NCBI GenBank assembly: GCA_030447545.1 | Contig: JAUJOV010000010.1 | Location: 1 to 62,971, forward strand | Length of the DNA: 62,971 bases | Origin: Sphingomicrobium sp. | GTDB lineage: Bacteria > Pseudomonadota > Alphaproteobacteria > Sphingomonadales > Sphingomonadaceae | Direction: 5' to 3' | Shown here: piece after piece, positions 24,430 to 32,176 of the stretch | Numbering within the stretch: the stretch's first letter is position 1 | Layout: every line of letters begins with the position of its first letter | The notes under the pieces: model-generated | Told to the model about the DNA's origin: nothing | Seen by the model: only the letters and a program-made list of their open reading frames with translations | Databases searched by the model: none | Translations under genes and position numbers: made by a program

Positions 24430-25341
24430 ATGCAGAGAATAACCATCTGGCTCTGGCTGGTGTTCGCCGGAGCCGTTGTCCAGCTGGCGGCGCTGACCAC
24501 CGACTTCTACATCTATGAAGGCGAAGAACAGAGTGCCTGGATGGGGATTCCAACCACATCCGAGCTCGTCCTGTTCTCGGCAGGAATTGCACTTGCGGCA
24601 TTTCTCCTGACGGCCGCCGGGCGGGCTCCGCTCAACGGAAGAACACTGGGCCGGTTGGTCGGCGCGGCAGGGCTGATCGCCACGCTGCAGCTGGCCTATC
24701 GCATGGTCGCTCCGCCGTTCGGCGGCCGGGTTCCGGAGCACGCCACTATCCTGGGCGATTCCTGCCTGTTCTGGTGCCTTCCCTCGCAGGCCGAGCCGGC
24801 CCAGCTGCTCGCCGGCATCTGGGCAGGCCTGCTCGGCTGCCTTGCCGTTGCGGTCGGAGGCTTTCTGCATTCGGCCACCGCGGTCGCACGCAATACGCCT
24901 GCAGTTTCGTGGACCGCCCCCGAACAGGCGGGAGCGACCCCATGGCTGAAGCTCGCCGCCCTGGGAGCGGGCGGGCAGCTGGTGTTCGGTTTCACCTTCT
25001 TCACCTTCTTCAGGACGATGGGGCCGAGGGGCGAGACGACGTGGAGCGGCTGGCTGCCAATGCCGCACACCGCCAGCATGGTCCTTGCCGTCACTGCGGC
25101 GATCCTCCTGCTCGTCTGGCTGGCCGCGCAGAAGCGTGCGCCTCTGCGTCCGGCTGCAATGGGCGCGCTGGTCGCGGTGCTTGCCGGCTTGGCCAGCGCG
25201 CGCGTCGCCTTCCGCATCATCGCCCCGCCATTCGGCAGCACCGGACAGACGGACATCGCTCCGGCTGCCTATCTAGCCTTGCTTTCAGGCCTGGTGGCCG
25301 TCGGTGCCGGCATCATGCAGGGACGCGGCTTAAGAACGTGA
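24430..25341 (+). CDS. Eight-span membrane protein with internal duplication
   Basis: 303 residues, about eight transmembrane helices, unknown family. The halves are similar: each contains a loop with W-x-G-(I/L)-P (residues about 37-42 and 200-205), a following pair of helices, and a repeat of R-(M/I)-(V/I)-A-P-P-F-G at the end of helix 3 or 7 (LAYRMVAPPFGG and VAFRIIAPPFGS). This points to duplication of a four-helix unit. One Cys pair (DSCLFWCLP) lies in the first half only. The gene is 26 bases after the CooC-like ATPase and ends the operon. It could be the membrane electron-transfer partner or a nickel transporter, but no heme-ligand pattern is obvious. The plus-strand stretch after it (25342 to about 25465) holds nothing recognised. 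Confidence 0.8.
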   Translation: MQRITIWLWLVFAGAVVQLAALTTDFYIYEGEEQSAWMGIPTTSELVLFSAGIALAAFLLTAAGRAPLNGRTLGRLVGAAGLIATLQLAYRMVAPPFGGRVPEHATILGDSCLFWCLPSQAEPAQLLAGIWAGLLGCLAVAVGGFLHSATAVARNTPAVSWTAPEQAGATPWLKLAALGAGGQLVFGFTFFTFFRTMGPRGETTWSGWLPMPHTASMVLAVTAAILLLVWLAAQKRAPLRPAAMGALVAVLAGLASARVAFRIIAPPFGSTGQTDIAPAAYLALLSGLVAVGAGIMQGRGLRT

Positions 25342-25465
25342 TCGACCACGGGCCGTAAGCGGCGACGGCACGCAGTGTCTCACTGTCTGGGTTGAGGCAA
25401 AGAATTTCCTCCCTGCTGAGACCGCGCTCACGAGACACCATGGCATCTATCCAGAGATCGCCCCG

Positions 25466-26035
25466 ATGGCGACGCGGCAGTCGCTGGACGGCCATGAGTT
25501 GAACTGGAATGCCGCGACAGCCGGCCAGTACAGGCTGAATGCCCAGAGCACATCGCCTTCGGAGGACATCCTGAAGTCAGAACTGCTGGTGCGGGGTGCT
25601 GTTTCGGGTGTGATCGCTAGTCTTAGGGCATCGTTCGTCATGAATGCCTTTCAAGATGCGCTGAAGGAGTGATCGAAGGCGCTTATCGACAGTCCTGAGA
25701 GCAACGGCGGCGAGAAGAAGGTCGGCGCCGGAGAGCCGGCCACAGTCAAGGCGGCGGTAAGGATCAACCGTGCCGGTGGCCGGCGAGGAGCCGCCGATGC
25801 ACGCCCAGCGCCCGCCGCTTCGCTCGTGCACTATGGATTGGGCGCGGGCATTGGCCTTGCTTAAGCACTTGCCGCAACCGTTCCGCAGATACGCGCCGGC
25901 TATGGCGTCTGATATGGAGCCGGCGTGGCGCTCGTCGCTGATGAGATCCTTGTTCCCGCAGCCGGCCTGTAGGGTCCGCCGACGGAGACTCCGCCATCGA
26001 CGCATCTTTACAGCATTGTCGGCAGCCTCGGGCGT
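25466..26035 (+). pseudogene. Decayed DUF1440/YagU-like inner-membrane protein gene
   Basis: Translating across frames gives pieces that join into one protein I recognise as YagU/DUF1440-like: GVIASLRASFVMNAFQDALKE, then SKALIDSPES and GAGEPATVKAA, then LVHYGLGAGIGLA, then ALVADEILVPAAGL, and finally GPPTETPPSTHLYSIVG. The pieces are interrupted by a TGA at about 25670, a frame change at about 25862, and a TAG near 25970. Three independent lesions, at least two of them in-frame stops within otherwise good alignment, fit a decaying gene better than one sequencing error. It sits immediately right of the hydrogenase locus. The 120 bases between it and the next gene hold only that gene's upstream region. 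Confidence 0.6.
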
Positions 26036-26153
26036 AACCAACCAGAGGTGGAGCGAAGAGTCAGTGCAAAAAAGGGTATTAGTATCCCGCCGGGTTGTGT
26101 TCGCCATCGGTGCGCATTAACGCCGTAGAGTTTAATCGTAATTTTCTCAGGAT

Positions 26154-27578
26154 TTGAACTTGGCGCACGGAGATTGCCAGACGGCTGGCCGTCGGCTGGG
26201 GCTGCTCGTTGCCCTCGTTCTTGCCTGGCCCCCGCCCGCGGCAGCTGCACAGGGATACGAACTGCTCTCAGCCGCGCGCGAGGCCGCACGCACCGACCGC
26301 AATGCCGCATCGGCGCGGTTGTTCGGACAGTACCTCGCTGCCAATCCCGGCGACCGCCGGCTCGTGCTTCGCGAATATGCCGACCAGCTGATCTACTCCG
26401 GTAGGCCAGAGCGGGGGCTGCCGCTCCTCGAAGAGTTGCTGTCCTGGGACCTTTCAACGGATGAGCGGCGGCAAGCTCAGCAAAGCTATGCGCTAGCGCT
26501 CCTTTGGTCGGACCAGCACCGGCAGGCGCTTGCGGCTTACGACCGGCTGCTGACCCAAGATCCGGCGAATGAGGATGCGCGCCTGAACCGCATCCGGGCC
26601 CTGCAATGGACGGGCCGGCCCGACCGCGCTCGCGAAGGACTCGAAGGGCTCTCGCCGCAGCTTCGGGCGAGCAGCCGTGCTGTCGAGATTATGCGGGAAA
26701 TCAGACGTGACGCCCGGCCGCGGATTGGAGTCACAGTACAGCGGATGAGCCAGGCGGACGGGCTGGCCCTTCGGTCGGTGCGGATCGAACACAATTTTTT
26801 CCCTCGCTCAGGCGCGACGCGCGTTGGTGCCTTCTACGAGCATCGCGACTTCCGTGACGATGGTCGTACAATCCGGGTCCACTCTCCAGGTGTGACTGCG
26901 TCGCTGCGTCCATCTGATGCGCTTCAGCTCAATGGCTCCATTGCGGCCGAGCCGCAGCGCGGCTCGGGTGTCCGCCGCACCCAGCTCGTCTATGAAGCCG
27001 CCGCTGCGATCCTGCCAAGCGATCGGCTGCGCTTCGACTTCGTCACCGCCCGGCGATCGCTCGACAATTTCCGCTCGCTCCAGCAGGGCCTGTTAACCCA
27101 TCACTATTTCGCGTCGGCGGACTATTGGCCGAGCCCTATGCTGAAGCTCACCCTTCGCGGGGAGCTGACGGACTTTTCCGACGGCAATGAGCGCCGCTGG
27201 ATCCAGGCTGAAGCCGAGCGGCGGGTGTCGCGGCACCCGAACATCTTCGTCGGCGCCCGAGCTACGAGCTTCAGCTTCGAGAGGCAGCTCGACCATGGGT
27301 ATTTCAACCCGAATCGCTTCCGCTCTGCGGAGATCACCGCCCGCGGGTGGGCGCAAATAGCGTCGGGGACGTGGTTAGAGCTGGCCGCCGGCACCGGACC
27401 CGAGCGCAGCAATCCCGGCGGCATCAAGCTCGCTTACTGGGGCCGCGGCAAGATCAGCCATGCAATTAACGAGGATCTGGAAGTTTCGCTGAGGGCGGAG
27501 CGGCTCTCGTCAAGCGGCGTGACCGGCACCGGGTTCTCGCGCAACGTCGTCTCCGCATCGATCGAATTTCGCTGGTGA
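26154..27578 (+). CDS. TPR plus beta-barrel outer-membrane protein, polysaccharide export-like
   Basis: About 472-474 residues. A signal peptide (LLVALVLAWPPPAAAAQG) is followed by TPR-like helices at residues 35-190 (SARLFGQYLAANPGDRRL, ALALLWSDQHRQALAAYDRLL), then alternating amphipathic strands to the C-terminus, ending in ASIEFRW, where the terminal aromatic is typical of outer-membrane barrels. This TPR-then-barrel plan is that of BcsC/PgaA-like exporters of secreted polysaccharide. The start is TTG at 26154 or, with better spacing from the AGGA site, TTG at 26160. Its stop overlaps the GTG start of the glycosyltransferase gene, so the two form a synthase-exporter pair. Confidence 0.75.
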   Translation: MNLAHGDCQTAGRRLGLLVALVLAWPPPAAAAQGYELLSAAREAARTDRNAASARLFGQYLAANPGDRRLVLREYADQLIYSGRPERGLPLLEELLSWDLSTDERRQAQQSYALALLWSDQHRQALAAYDRLLTQDPANEDARLNRIRALQWTGRPDRAREGLEGLSPQLRASSRAVEIMREIRRDARPRIGVTVQRMSQADGLALRSVRIEHNFFPRSGATRVGAFYEHRDFRDDGRTIRVHSPGVTASLRPSDALQLNGSIAAEPQRGSGVRRTQLVYEAAAAILPSDRLRFDFVTARRSLDNFRSLQQGLLTHHYFASADYWPSPMLKLTLRGELTDFSDGNERRWIQAEAERRVSRHPNIFVGARATSFSFERQLDHGYFNPNRFRSAEITARGWAQIASGTWLELAAGTGPERSNPGGIKLAYWGRGKISHAINEDLEVSLRAERLSSSGVTGTGFSRNVVSASIEFRW

Positions 27579-29611
27579 GGCTACCCTCGGGGCATACACG
27601 CCGCGGTAGGCTCCTGCGGGAAATTGATGCCGAATGCGCCGCCCTTCAGCCGCCTGGCAGCGGGCGCCGCGATCGGGCTAATTGGCTGGCAATCATCAAG
27701 CTCGCCGAATGGGAGGAACTTCAAGACCACCTGGGCCCCCATGGCTGCACGGCCGTGTTGGGCGGCGTCAGCCGCTTCATTGCCAGCGACTTGCCAGATG
27801 CCGAGCGGCTGCTGCAAACCTACGATGACGAGATTCGGCTGACCGTCTGCGACCGCACCAAACAGGAGTTCGAACGCATGCTCCTCGCGCTGTCGCGCAA
27901 AATCGTGGGACATTCCTTCGTCGCGCCTGGCGAAACGGTGAGCGTCACGCCGGCAATCGGCTATGCCGCCTTTGCAGACGAGGCGACGTTTCCGACAGCA
28001 TTGCGCTGCGCGCGCACGGCGCTCAGCCACTCGCTCGCCCACCTTGACCTCAGGCCGACTGCGTTCTCTGATCTGCTGCAAGCGCCGTCGCGTTGGTACG
28101 AGTGGATGCTGCGCCTCGGCGTAGCGCGCAGCGTCCGCTTTACCTTTCACGCCGTCCTCGCGCTGTTCCTCGCTCTCGTAGTACCGTTCCTCATCTACAT
28201 GAATCTGCCGCGCGGTGTCGCCGACGTGGCGAGCGCCATCCTGTTCATCGTGACGGTCATCGTGCTTGTAACGACGGCTACGCTAATCAACATTGAAGGG
28301 GTGCTGTCGCTCAGGCCCGAGCAGCCGCTGGACGAGCCGAAATCGCCTTACCCACCTGCAAGCGCAATCGTCGCCGCTTATCTGCCGAACGAGGCGGCGT
28401 CGGTGGTTTCCACGATCGAGGCGATCCTCGGGATTGATTATCCAGCGCCTCTCCAGATCATCCTCGCCTACAATACCCCGCACGACCTGCCGATCGAGCG
28501 CACCTTGCGGCAGATGACGCGCCGCAACTCCAACTTCCTTCTCTTGCGGGTCGAGGGTAGCACGTCCAAGGCGCAGAACATCAATGCCGCCCTTTCTTTA
28601 GTGCGGGGTGAGTTCACGGCGATCTTTGATGCCGATCATCATCCGGCGCCTGACAGCTTCCGCCGCGCCTGGCGGTGGCTGTCTGACGGCGCGGACGTGG
28701 TGCAAGGCCACTGCGTGGTCCGCAACGGTTCCGCGACACTCCTCTCGCGCTTAGTCGCTGTCGAGTTCGAGCAAATCTATGCGGTCGCTCACCCCGGCGG
28801 GGCGCGCCTGCGAGGCTATGGCATCTTTGGTGGGTCCAACGGCTACTGGCGAACCAGCATCCTCCGCGAGACACGAATGCGCAGCTCGATGCTGACCGAG
28901 GACATCGATTCCTCAATGCGCGTCGTATGCGAAGGGCGGCGCATCGTTTCCGACCCATGTCTGATCTCGACCGAGCTCGCGCCGGCCCGGTTGCGCAGTC
29001 TCACACACCAGCGCCTGCGCTGGAACCAGGGCTGGCTGCAGGTCTCATTGCGCCACTTGAGGCCGTTGCTGAAGTCGAAAAATGTGTCCCTGCGTCAGAA
29101 GATGGGCGGCTTCTACCTGCTTGCTTGGCGTGAGGTTTTCCCGTGGTTTTCGCTCCAGGTTTTCCCAATCCTCGCGTACTGGATTGTGAACGCAGGCTCC
29201 ATCTATGCACTCGACTGGCAAGTGCCGCTCCTGCTTGCTGCCACTGTCTATGTGCTGAGTACCGCTCCATTGCAGTCGCTAATCGCCTACGCGAACGCAG
29301 CGCCGCAGATGAGGAAGCGTGTCGGCTGGTTCCTGATCCACATGCTATTTGCAGATCTATATGCCCGATATTTGACGCTGCTGACGCGCGTCGCGCATCT
29401 GCGCCAGCTTTTCGGCGAGCGGGAATGGCGGATCACGCCCCGCTCGATTAACCATGCGGCGCCCGTGAGCGAGATTGTGGATCCATTCCATGAAGGGGAT
29501 ATGGCCCCGCCGGAAGAGGTTACGCGTCGTAAGCTGGCCGACAGCGATCCTCTGCTAGTGCAGAGTTCACCTGAAGTTGCCCCGCCCGGGTTCAGTAAAC
29601 GACATCAGTAG
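27575..29611 (+). CDS. Glycosyltransferase family 2 with degenerate GGDEF-like N-terminal domain
   Basis: 678 residues. The N-terminal 180 residues resemble a diguanylate cyclase fold (ANWLAIIKLAEWEELQDHLG, TYDDEIRLTV, VSVTPAIGYAAFADE), but the GGDEF signature is absent, so it is probably a sensor or structural domain. Two membrane helices (about 190-240) lead into a BcsA-like GT-A domain with the DxD site in FDADHHPAP, TEDIDSSMR, and the processive-synthase signature QRLRWNQGW, followed by C-terminal membrane helices. It should polymerise a secreted polysaccharide while threading it through the inner membrane. The GTG start overlaps the exporter stop. The fused GGDEF-like domain is the odd feature; it could bind c-di-GMP, as PilZ does in BcsA. 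Confidence 0.85.
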   Translation: MRLPSGHTRRGRLLREIDAECAALQPPGSGRRDRANWLAIIKLAEWEELQDHLGPHGCTAVLGGVSRFIASDLPDAERLLQTYDDEIRLTVCDRTKQEFERMLLALSRKIVGHSFVAPGETVSVTPAIGYAAFADEATFPTALRCARTALSHSLAHLDLRPTAFSDLLQAPSRWYEWMLRLGVARSVRFTFHAVLALFLALVVPFLIYMNLPRGVADVASAILFIVTVIVLVTTATLINIEGVLSLRPEQPLDEPKSPYPPASAIVAAYLPNEAASVVSTIEAILGIDYPAPLQIILAYNTPHDLPIERTLRQMTRRNSNFLLLRVEGSTSKAQNINAALSLVRGEFTAIFDADHHPAPDSFRRAWRWLSDGADVVQGHCVVRNGSATLLSRLVAVEFEQIYAVAHPGGARLRGYGIFGGSNGYWRTSILRETRMRSSMLTEDIDSSMRVVCEGRRIVSDPCLISTELAPARLRSLTHQRLRWNQGWLQVSLRHLRPLLKSKNVSLRQKMGGFYLLAWREVFPWFSLQVFPILAYWIVNAGSIYALDWQVPLLLAATVYVLSTAPLQSLIAYANAAPQMRKRVGWFLIHMLFADLYARYLTLLTRVAHLRQLFGEREWRITPRSINHAAPVSEIVDPFHEGDMAPPEEVTRRKLADSDPLLVQSSPEVAPPGFSKRHQ

Positions 29612-29773
29612 TTGGGCATGTCCGGTTTTGGGGTGCTCAGCACTACCCCCTTTTACCCGCCTCTTGGCCGGGCGCCCGTTCCGGTTGGGTGCGCCTGCGG
29701 CAAGTTGAGCAGGGCGCACTGCGGGCTGTCGACTTGAGCCCGGTGCGCAATCATCCAACTCTCGCTTGGGAGC

Positions 29774-29950
29774 CTAGCTCGAGCGCTCCTCGTCCGGGCG
29801 CGCAACGGGCGGGGTCGGGTCATTCGCGTTGGCAGCCAGCTTGGAACGGCATTCTGCCAGCAGTTTCCGGCAGGTCTCCAGGCTGGCCGTCAACTCCGCG
29901 TTGACGCGCTCCAGGTCTCCCGCCTTTGCTCTATCTTGCTTGGAGGACAT
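29774..29950 (-). CDS. Small coiled-coil hypothetical protein
   Basis: 58 residues from the ATG at 29950. Most of the protein is a helix with heptad spacing (KAGDLERVNAELTASLETCR, then KLLAECRSKL), then a short Pro/Asp tail. It resembles a small conserved protein I have seen in sphingomonad genomes, but no function is known and no good ribosome binding site is visible. The stretch from 29612 to 29773 contains no gene that I can support. Confidence 0.4.
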   Translation of the reverse strand: MSSKQDRAKAGDLERVNAELTASLETCRKLLAECRSKLAANANDPTPPVARPDEERSS

Positions 29951-30096
29951 GAAAAAGCTCGTGCTGCATGGCTGCACTAACTCACATCAGTGCATCTGGT
30001 GCCTCGCTTCGTGAAAAATTCATTGCTGTGGCGCCACTGCATCCACGCACCCGCTCCAACGTAGCTTTTTGCGAGTTCCTGGAGAGGTGCACGAGA

Positions 30097-30225
30097 ATGT
30101 CGTTCCCAAGCGAAGAGCCCGTTTGCGATGCCGATGCAGAGCTGAACTATTTGAAGCGGAGAGTTTACCAGGAAGCGCAGGCTGCGGTAGAGGGCATCAT
30201 CCACCAGCGCGACGCTGCTCCGTGA
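30097..30225 (+). CDS. Very small hypothetical protein
   Basis: 42 residues from an ATG at 30097 preceded by GAGAGG about nine bases upstream. The sequence has an acidic start and a helical part with ELNYLKRRVYQEAQAAVEG, similar in style to short sphingomonad proteins with an L-x-x-R-x-x-x-E pattern. The frame is open further upstream, but without coding features. Weakly supported. Confidence 0.35.
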   Translation: MSFPSEEPVCDADAELNYLKRRVYQEAQAAVEGIIHQRDAAP

Positions 30226-30302
30226 TCCTCGCGACGGCTTATGCCAGGCGTGTGGGAGCAAACGCGTCCGCCCAGCTCCGACACCGGCCAGGGCTGGGTA
30301 GA

Positions 30303-30989
30303 TCAACACCGCATCTGGTGAACCGAGCCCGGCTCCAGGCCTAGAACGTCGCTCTGTCCATCCCCCGGCCACGCAGGTTCGAGATCCCGCCGCTCCGGCC
30401 GGCGCACCTTGGTTTCGACAGCTCCCCAGGCGGCGTTGCTCGCGGCTTCGGTGGCTATTCCGAGCGCAAGCCCGGCGCCGACGTCGCTGATATAATGGGC
30501 GCAGCGGGGGACCTGCGCGGCGGCGACCAGACCGGCGGCGGCGATGGCGGGGGTGGAATGCTCGGGATATTCGCGGCTGAAGGCGCGGGCCACGGCCATT
30601 GCGCGCCGGCGCTATGGCCGGACGGGAAGCTACTTTCCTCCTTCTGCCGATTGCCGCCGCGCTTGATCTTGCGATGATCGACCGACCGCGCGCTTCGCGG
30701 CCGGGTGCGGTCGACGCGTTCCTTGACGAGGTTCTTGGCAAAGGTCGTAAGCTCATGAGCGATCAGCATCCGCAGCCCCGCTCGGGCCATTCGGCCATCG
30801 GAGCGGAGCAGGCCCGCGGCGATCATCCCGCCCGAGAGCAGGCGCAGTTGCGGCTGGTCGCCAAGCTCGCTCGCGAACGAAAGCGCCTTGATCGGCGGGG
30901 AGTCGCGATACGGGGCAACTGCCTCGTCGACCTCCCCGTCCGCCCGGGCAAGCGTCTCGGCCGCCCGGTCCGCCGTTCTTGCGAGCCAT
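30303..30989 (-). CDS. PAP2-family phosphatase (frameshifted)
   Basis: Probable membrane-associated lipid phosphate phosphatase. The three PAP2 motifs are present: KNLVKERVDRTRPR, SSFPSGHSAGA, and VPRCAHYISDVGAG with the catalytic His. The first two are in one frame and the third, beginning MAVARAFSREYPEH, is in another; the frames meet near base 30605, where one base appears to be missing. The N-terminus is also uncertain: the ATG at 30989 fits by position, four bases after the glutaredoxin stop, but joins the main frame only with another shift. The C-terminal 35 residues after WGAVETKVRRPERRD may not be native. Same strand and order as the glutaredoxin and small-protein genes upstream. Confidence 0.75.
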
Positions 30990-30992
30990 TCG

Positions 30993-31250
30993 TCAGGCGC
31001 TCGCCTGCTCTTGCGCAAGCCACTCCTGGATTTCCGTGCTTCCGCCGATGCGCTGGTCGTCGACGAACAATTGCGGAGTAGTCGGGACCTGGTGCTTGGC
31101 CTTGAACTCCTCGACTTCGCCGCGCGAGCCGAGGATCGATCCTCGAACGGAACGCCCGCGCTTCCAGAAGCTCGCACGCCCGCAGGCCATAGGGGCAGGT
31201 GTGGTCGGGAAGCACATGCGATAAAGGACGGCCTGCCGGCTCTCGGGCAT
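30993..31250 (-). CDS. Glutaredoxin-like protein (frameshifted)
   Basis: About 85-88 residues. ATG at 31250. It begins SRQAVLYRMCFP, continues in the adjacent frame as DHTCPYGLRACELLEARAF, and returns to the first frame for ILGSRGEVEEFK, VPTTPQLFVDDQRIGGSTE. The thioredoxin-fold cis-proline (TTP) and the glutathione-binding GG are present. The active site reads CPYG, so this is a single-cysteine type rather than the CPYC form. At least two or three single-base losses between 31150 and 31215 explain the broken frame. Substrates are unknown. Confidence 0.7.
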   Translation of the reverse strand: MPESRQAVLYRMCFPTTPAPMACGRASFWKRGRSVRGSILGSRGEVEEFKAKHQVPTTPQLFVDDQRIGGSTEIQEWLAQEQASA

Positions 31251-31270
31251 AGAAATGTTCCTTTTCCTGT

Positions 31271-31545
31271 CTAGCGTTGGGTCGAGGGGGCGTTCTCATT
31301 GTCGGCGAGCTCTCGTCGCCGAGTTGGCCTTCGCCGTAATAGGCCTGGTCGGACTGGCCGCCCTTGAAGCTGCCGCCCAGATCCTTCTTGTCCTGCTTGC
31401 CGCTGTGCGGGTTGGGGTAGGGGCCGCCGCCCGACTCTCCGGTCTGCTCAGGCCCGCCGCGGCGGGAGGCGAGCTCGCCGTGCTGGTCGGCCGGCCTCGC
31501 CTCGGTACCGCTGCCGCCCACCGGCATCTTGTGCTTGTCGCTCAC
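31271..31545 (-). CDS. Small hydrophilic Gly/Ser-rich hypothetical protein
   Basis: About 90 residues with low complexity: GTEARPADQHGELASRRGG, GESGGGPYPNPHSGKQDKK, SFKGGQSDQAYYGEG. It matches a short conserved sphingomonad protein of unknown function that I recall by pattern. GTG start at 31545 with an AAGGAAG site. Near base 31310 the frame appears to lose one base; in the neighbouring frame the sequence ends ADNENAPSTQR and stops at 31271, which fits the expected C-terminus. Probably soluble and disordered. Confidence 0.55.
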
Positions 31546-31599
31546 GATCTTGGCTTCCTTCTGTTGGGTCCCCCAACGCGCGGCAAGCTCGCGACGTTG

Positions 31600-32058
31600 C
31601 TAGCGAACCGTGATTTCGTTGCTCGTCAGGGTGGTTCGAGTGCCGCTCTGCATGCGCTCGACGGTCGTGCTGAAGCGGTAGGTGCCCGGCATGACGCTCG
31701 CCGGAAGCTGGTACGGGTAGGTCGCGACCCGCCCGGATTCGATCGTCCTGAGCTCGAGCGTGCACACGCGGTCGGTCCGCACCGGCGCCCCGTCGGCGGC
31801 CATCAGCGCGCGCTGGTGCACAGATTGTAGCCGAGCGGCTCGGCCAGGCCGTTGGCGAGCATCAGAGTCACCGTCGCGCCCTGCGCCACTTCGCGCGGCA
31901 GCGCCCGAGGCTCGGCGGCCCCGGAGGCTCCGGCGCGGCAGGCTGGCGCCCGGCGCCGGCGCGCCCGCGCTCCCGTTGAGCTGCGTTTCGCTCGCATCCT
32001 GCGTCGGCACGGGGCAGGACGCCAGCAGGCCAGCGAGCGCAATTGCGGCAAGGCGCAT
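31600..32058 (-). CDS. Predicted lipoprotein (frameshifted)
   Basis: The ATG at 32058 has a strong GGAGGTG site and gives a lipoprotein signal ending GLLASC-P. The mature part should contain a beta-sandwich-like domain: EVAQGATVTLMLANGLAEPL followed by GYNLCTSA in one frame, then DRVCTLELRTIESGRVATYP and PGTYRFSTTVERMQSGT in another. Two Cys residues could form a disulfide. Frame changes lie near 31935 and 31815. Function is unknown; such domains often bind other envelope proteins or inhibitors. Confidence 0.6.
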   Translation of the reverse strand: MRLAAIALAGLLASCPVPTQDASETQLNGSAGAPAPGASLPRRSLRGRRASGAAARSGAGRDGDSDARQRPGRAARLQSVHQRALMAADGAPVRTDRVCTLELRTIESGRVATYPYQLPASVMPGTYRFSTTVERMQSGTRTTLTSNEITVR

Positions 32059-32176
32059 CACCACCTCCGTCGCTTTGGACGTTCGGACCAACGGCAGTTC
32101 CCGTCCCAGGTTCCGGGGATTGTGTCAGGTTCCGGGCTTGTGATTGCCGGCGCCCCCGGTGCATCAGCGCGCGCGC

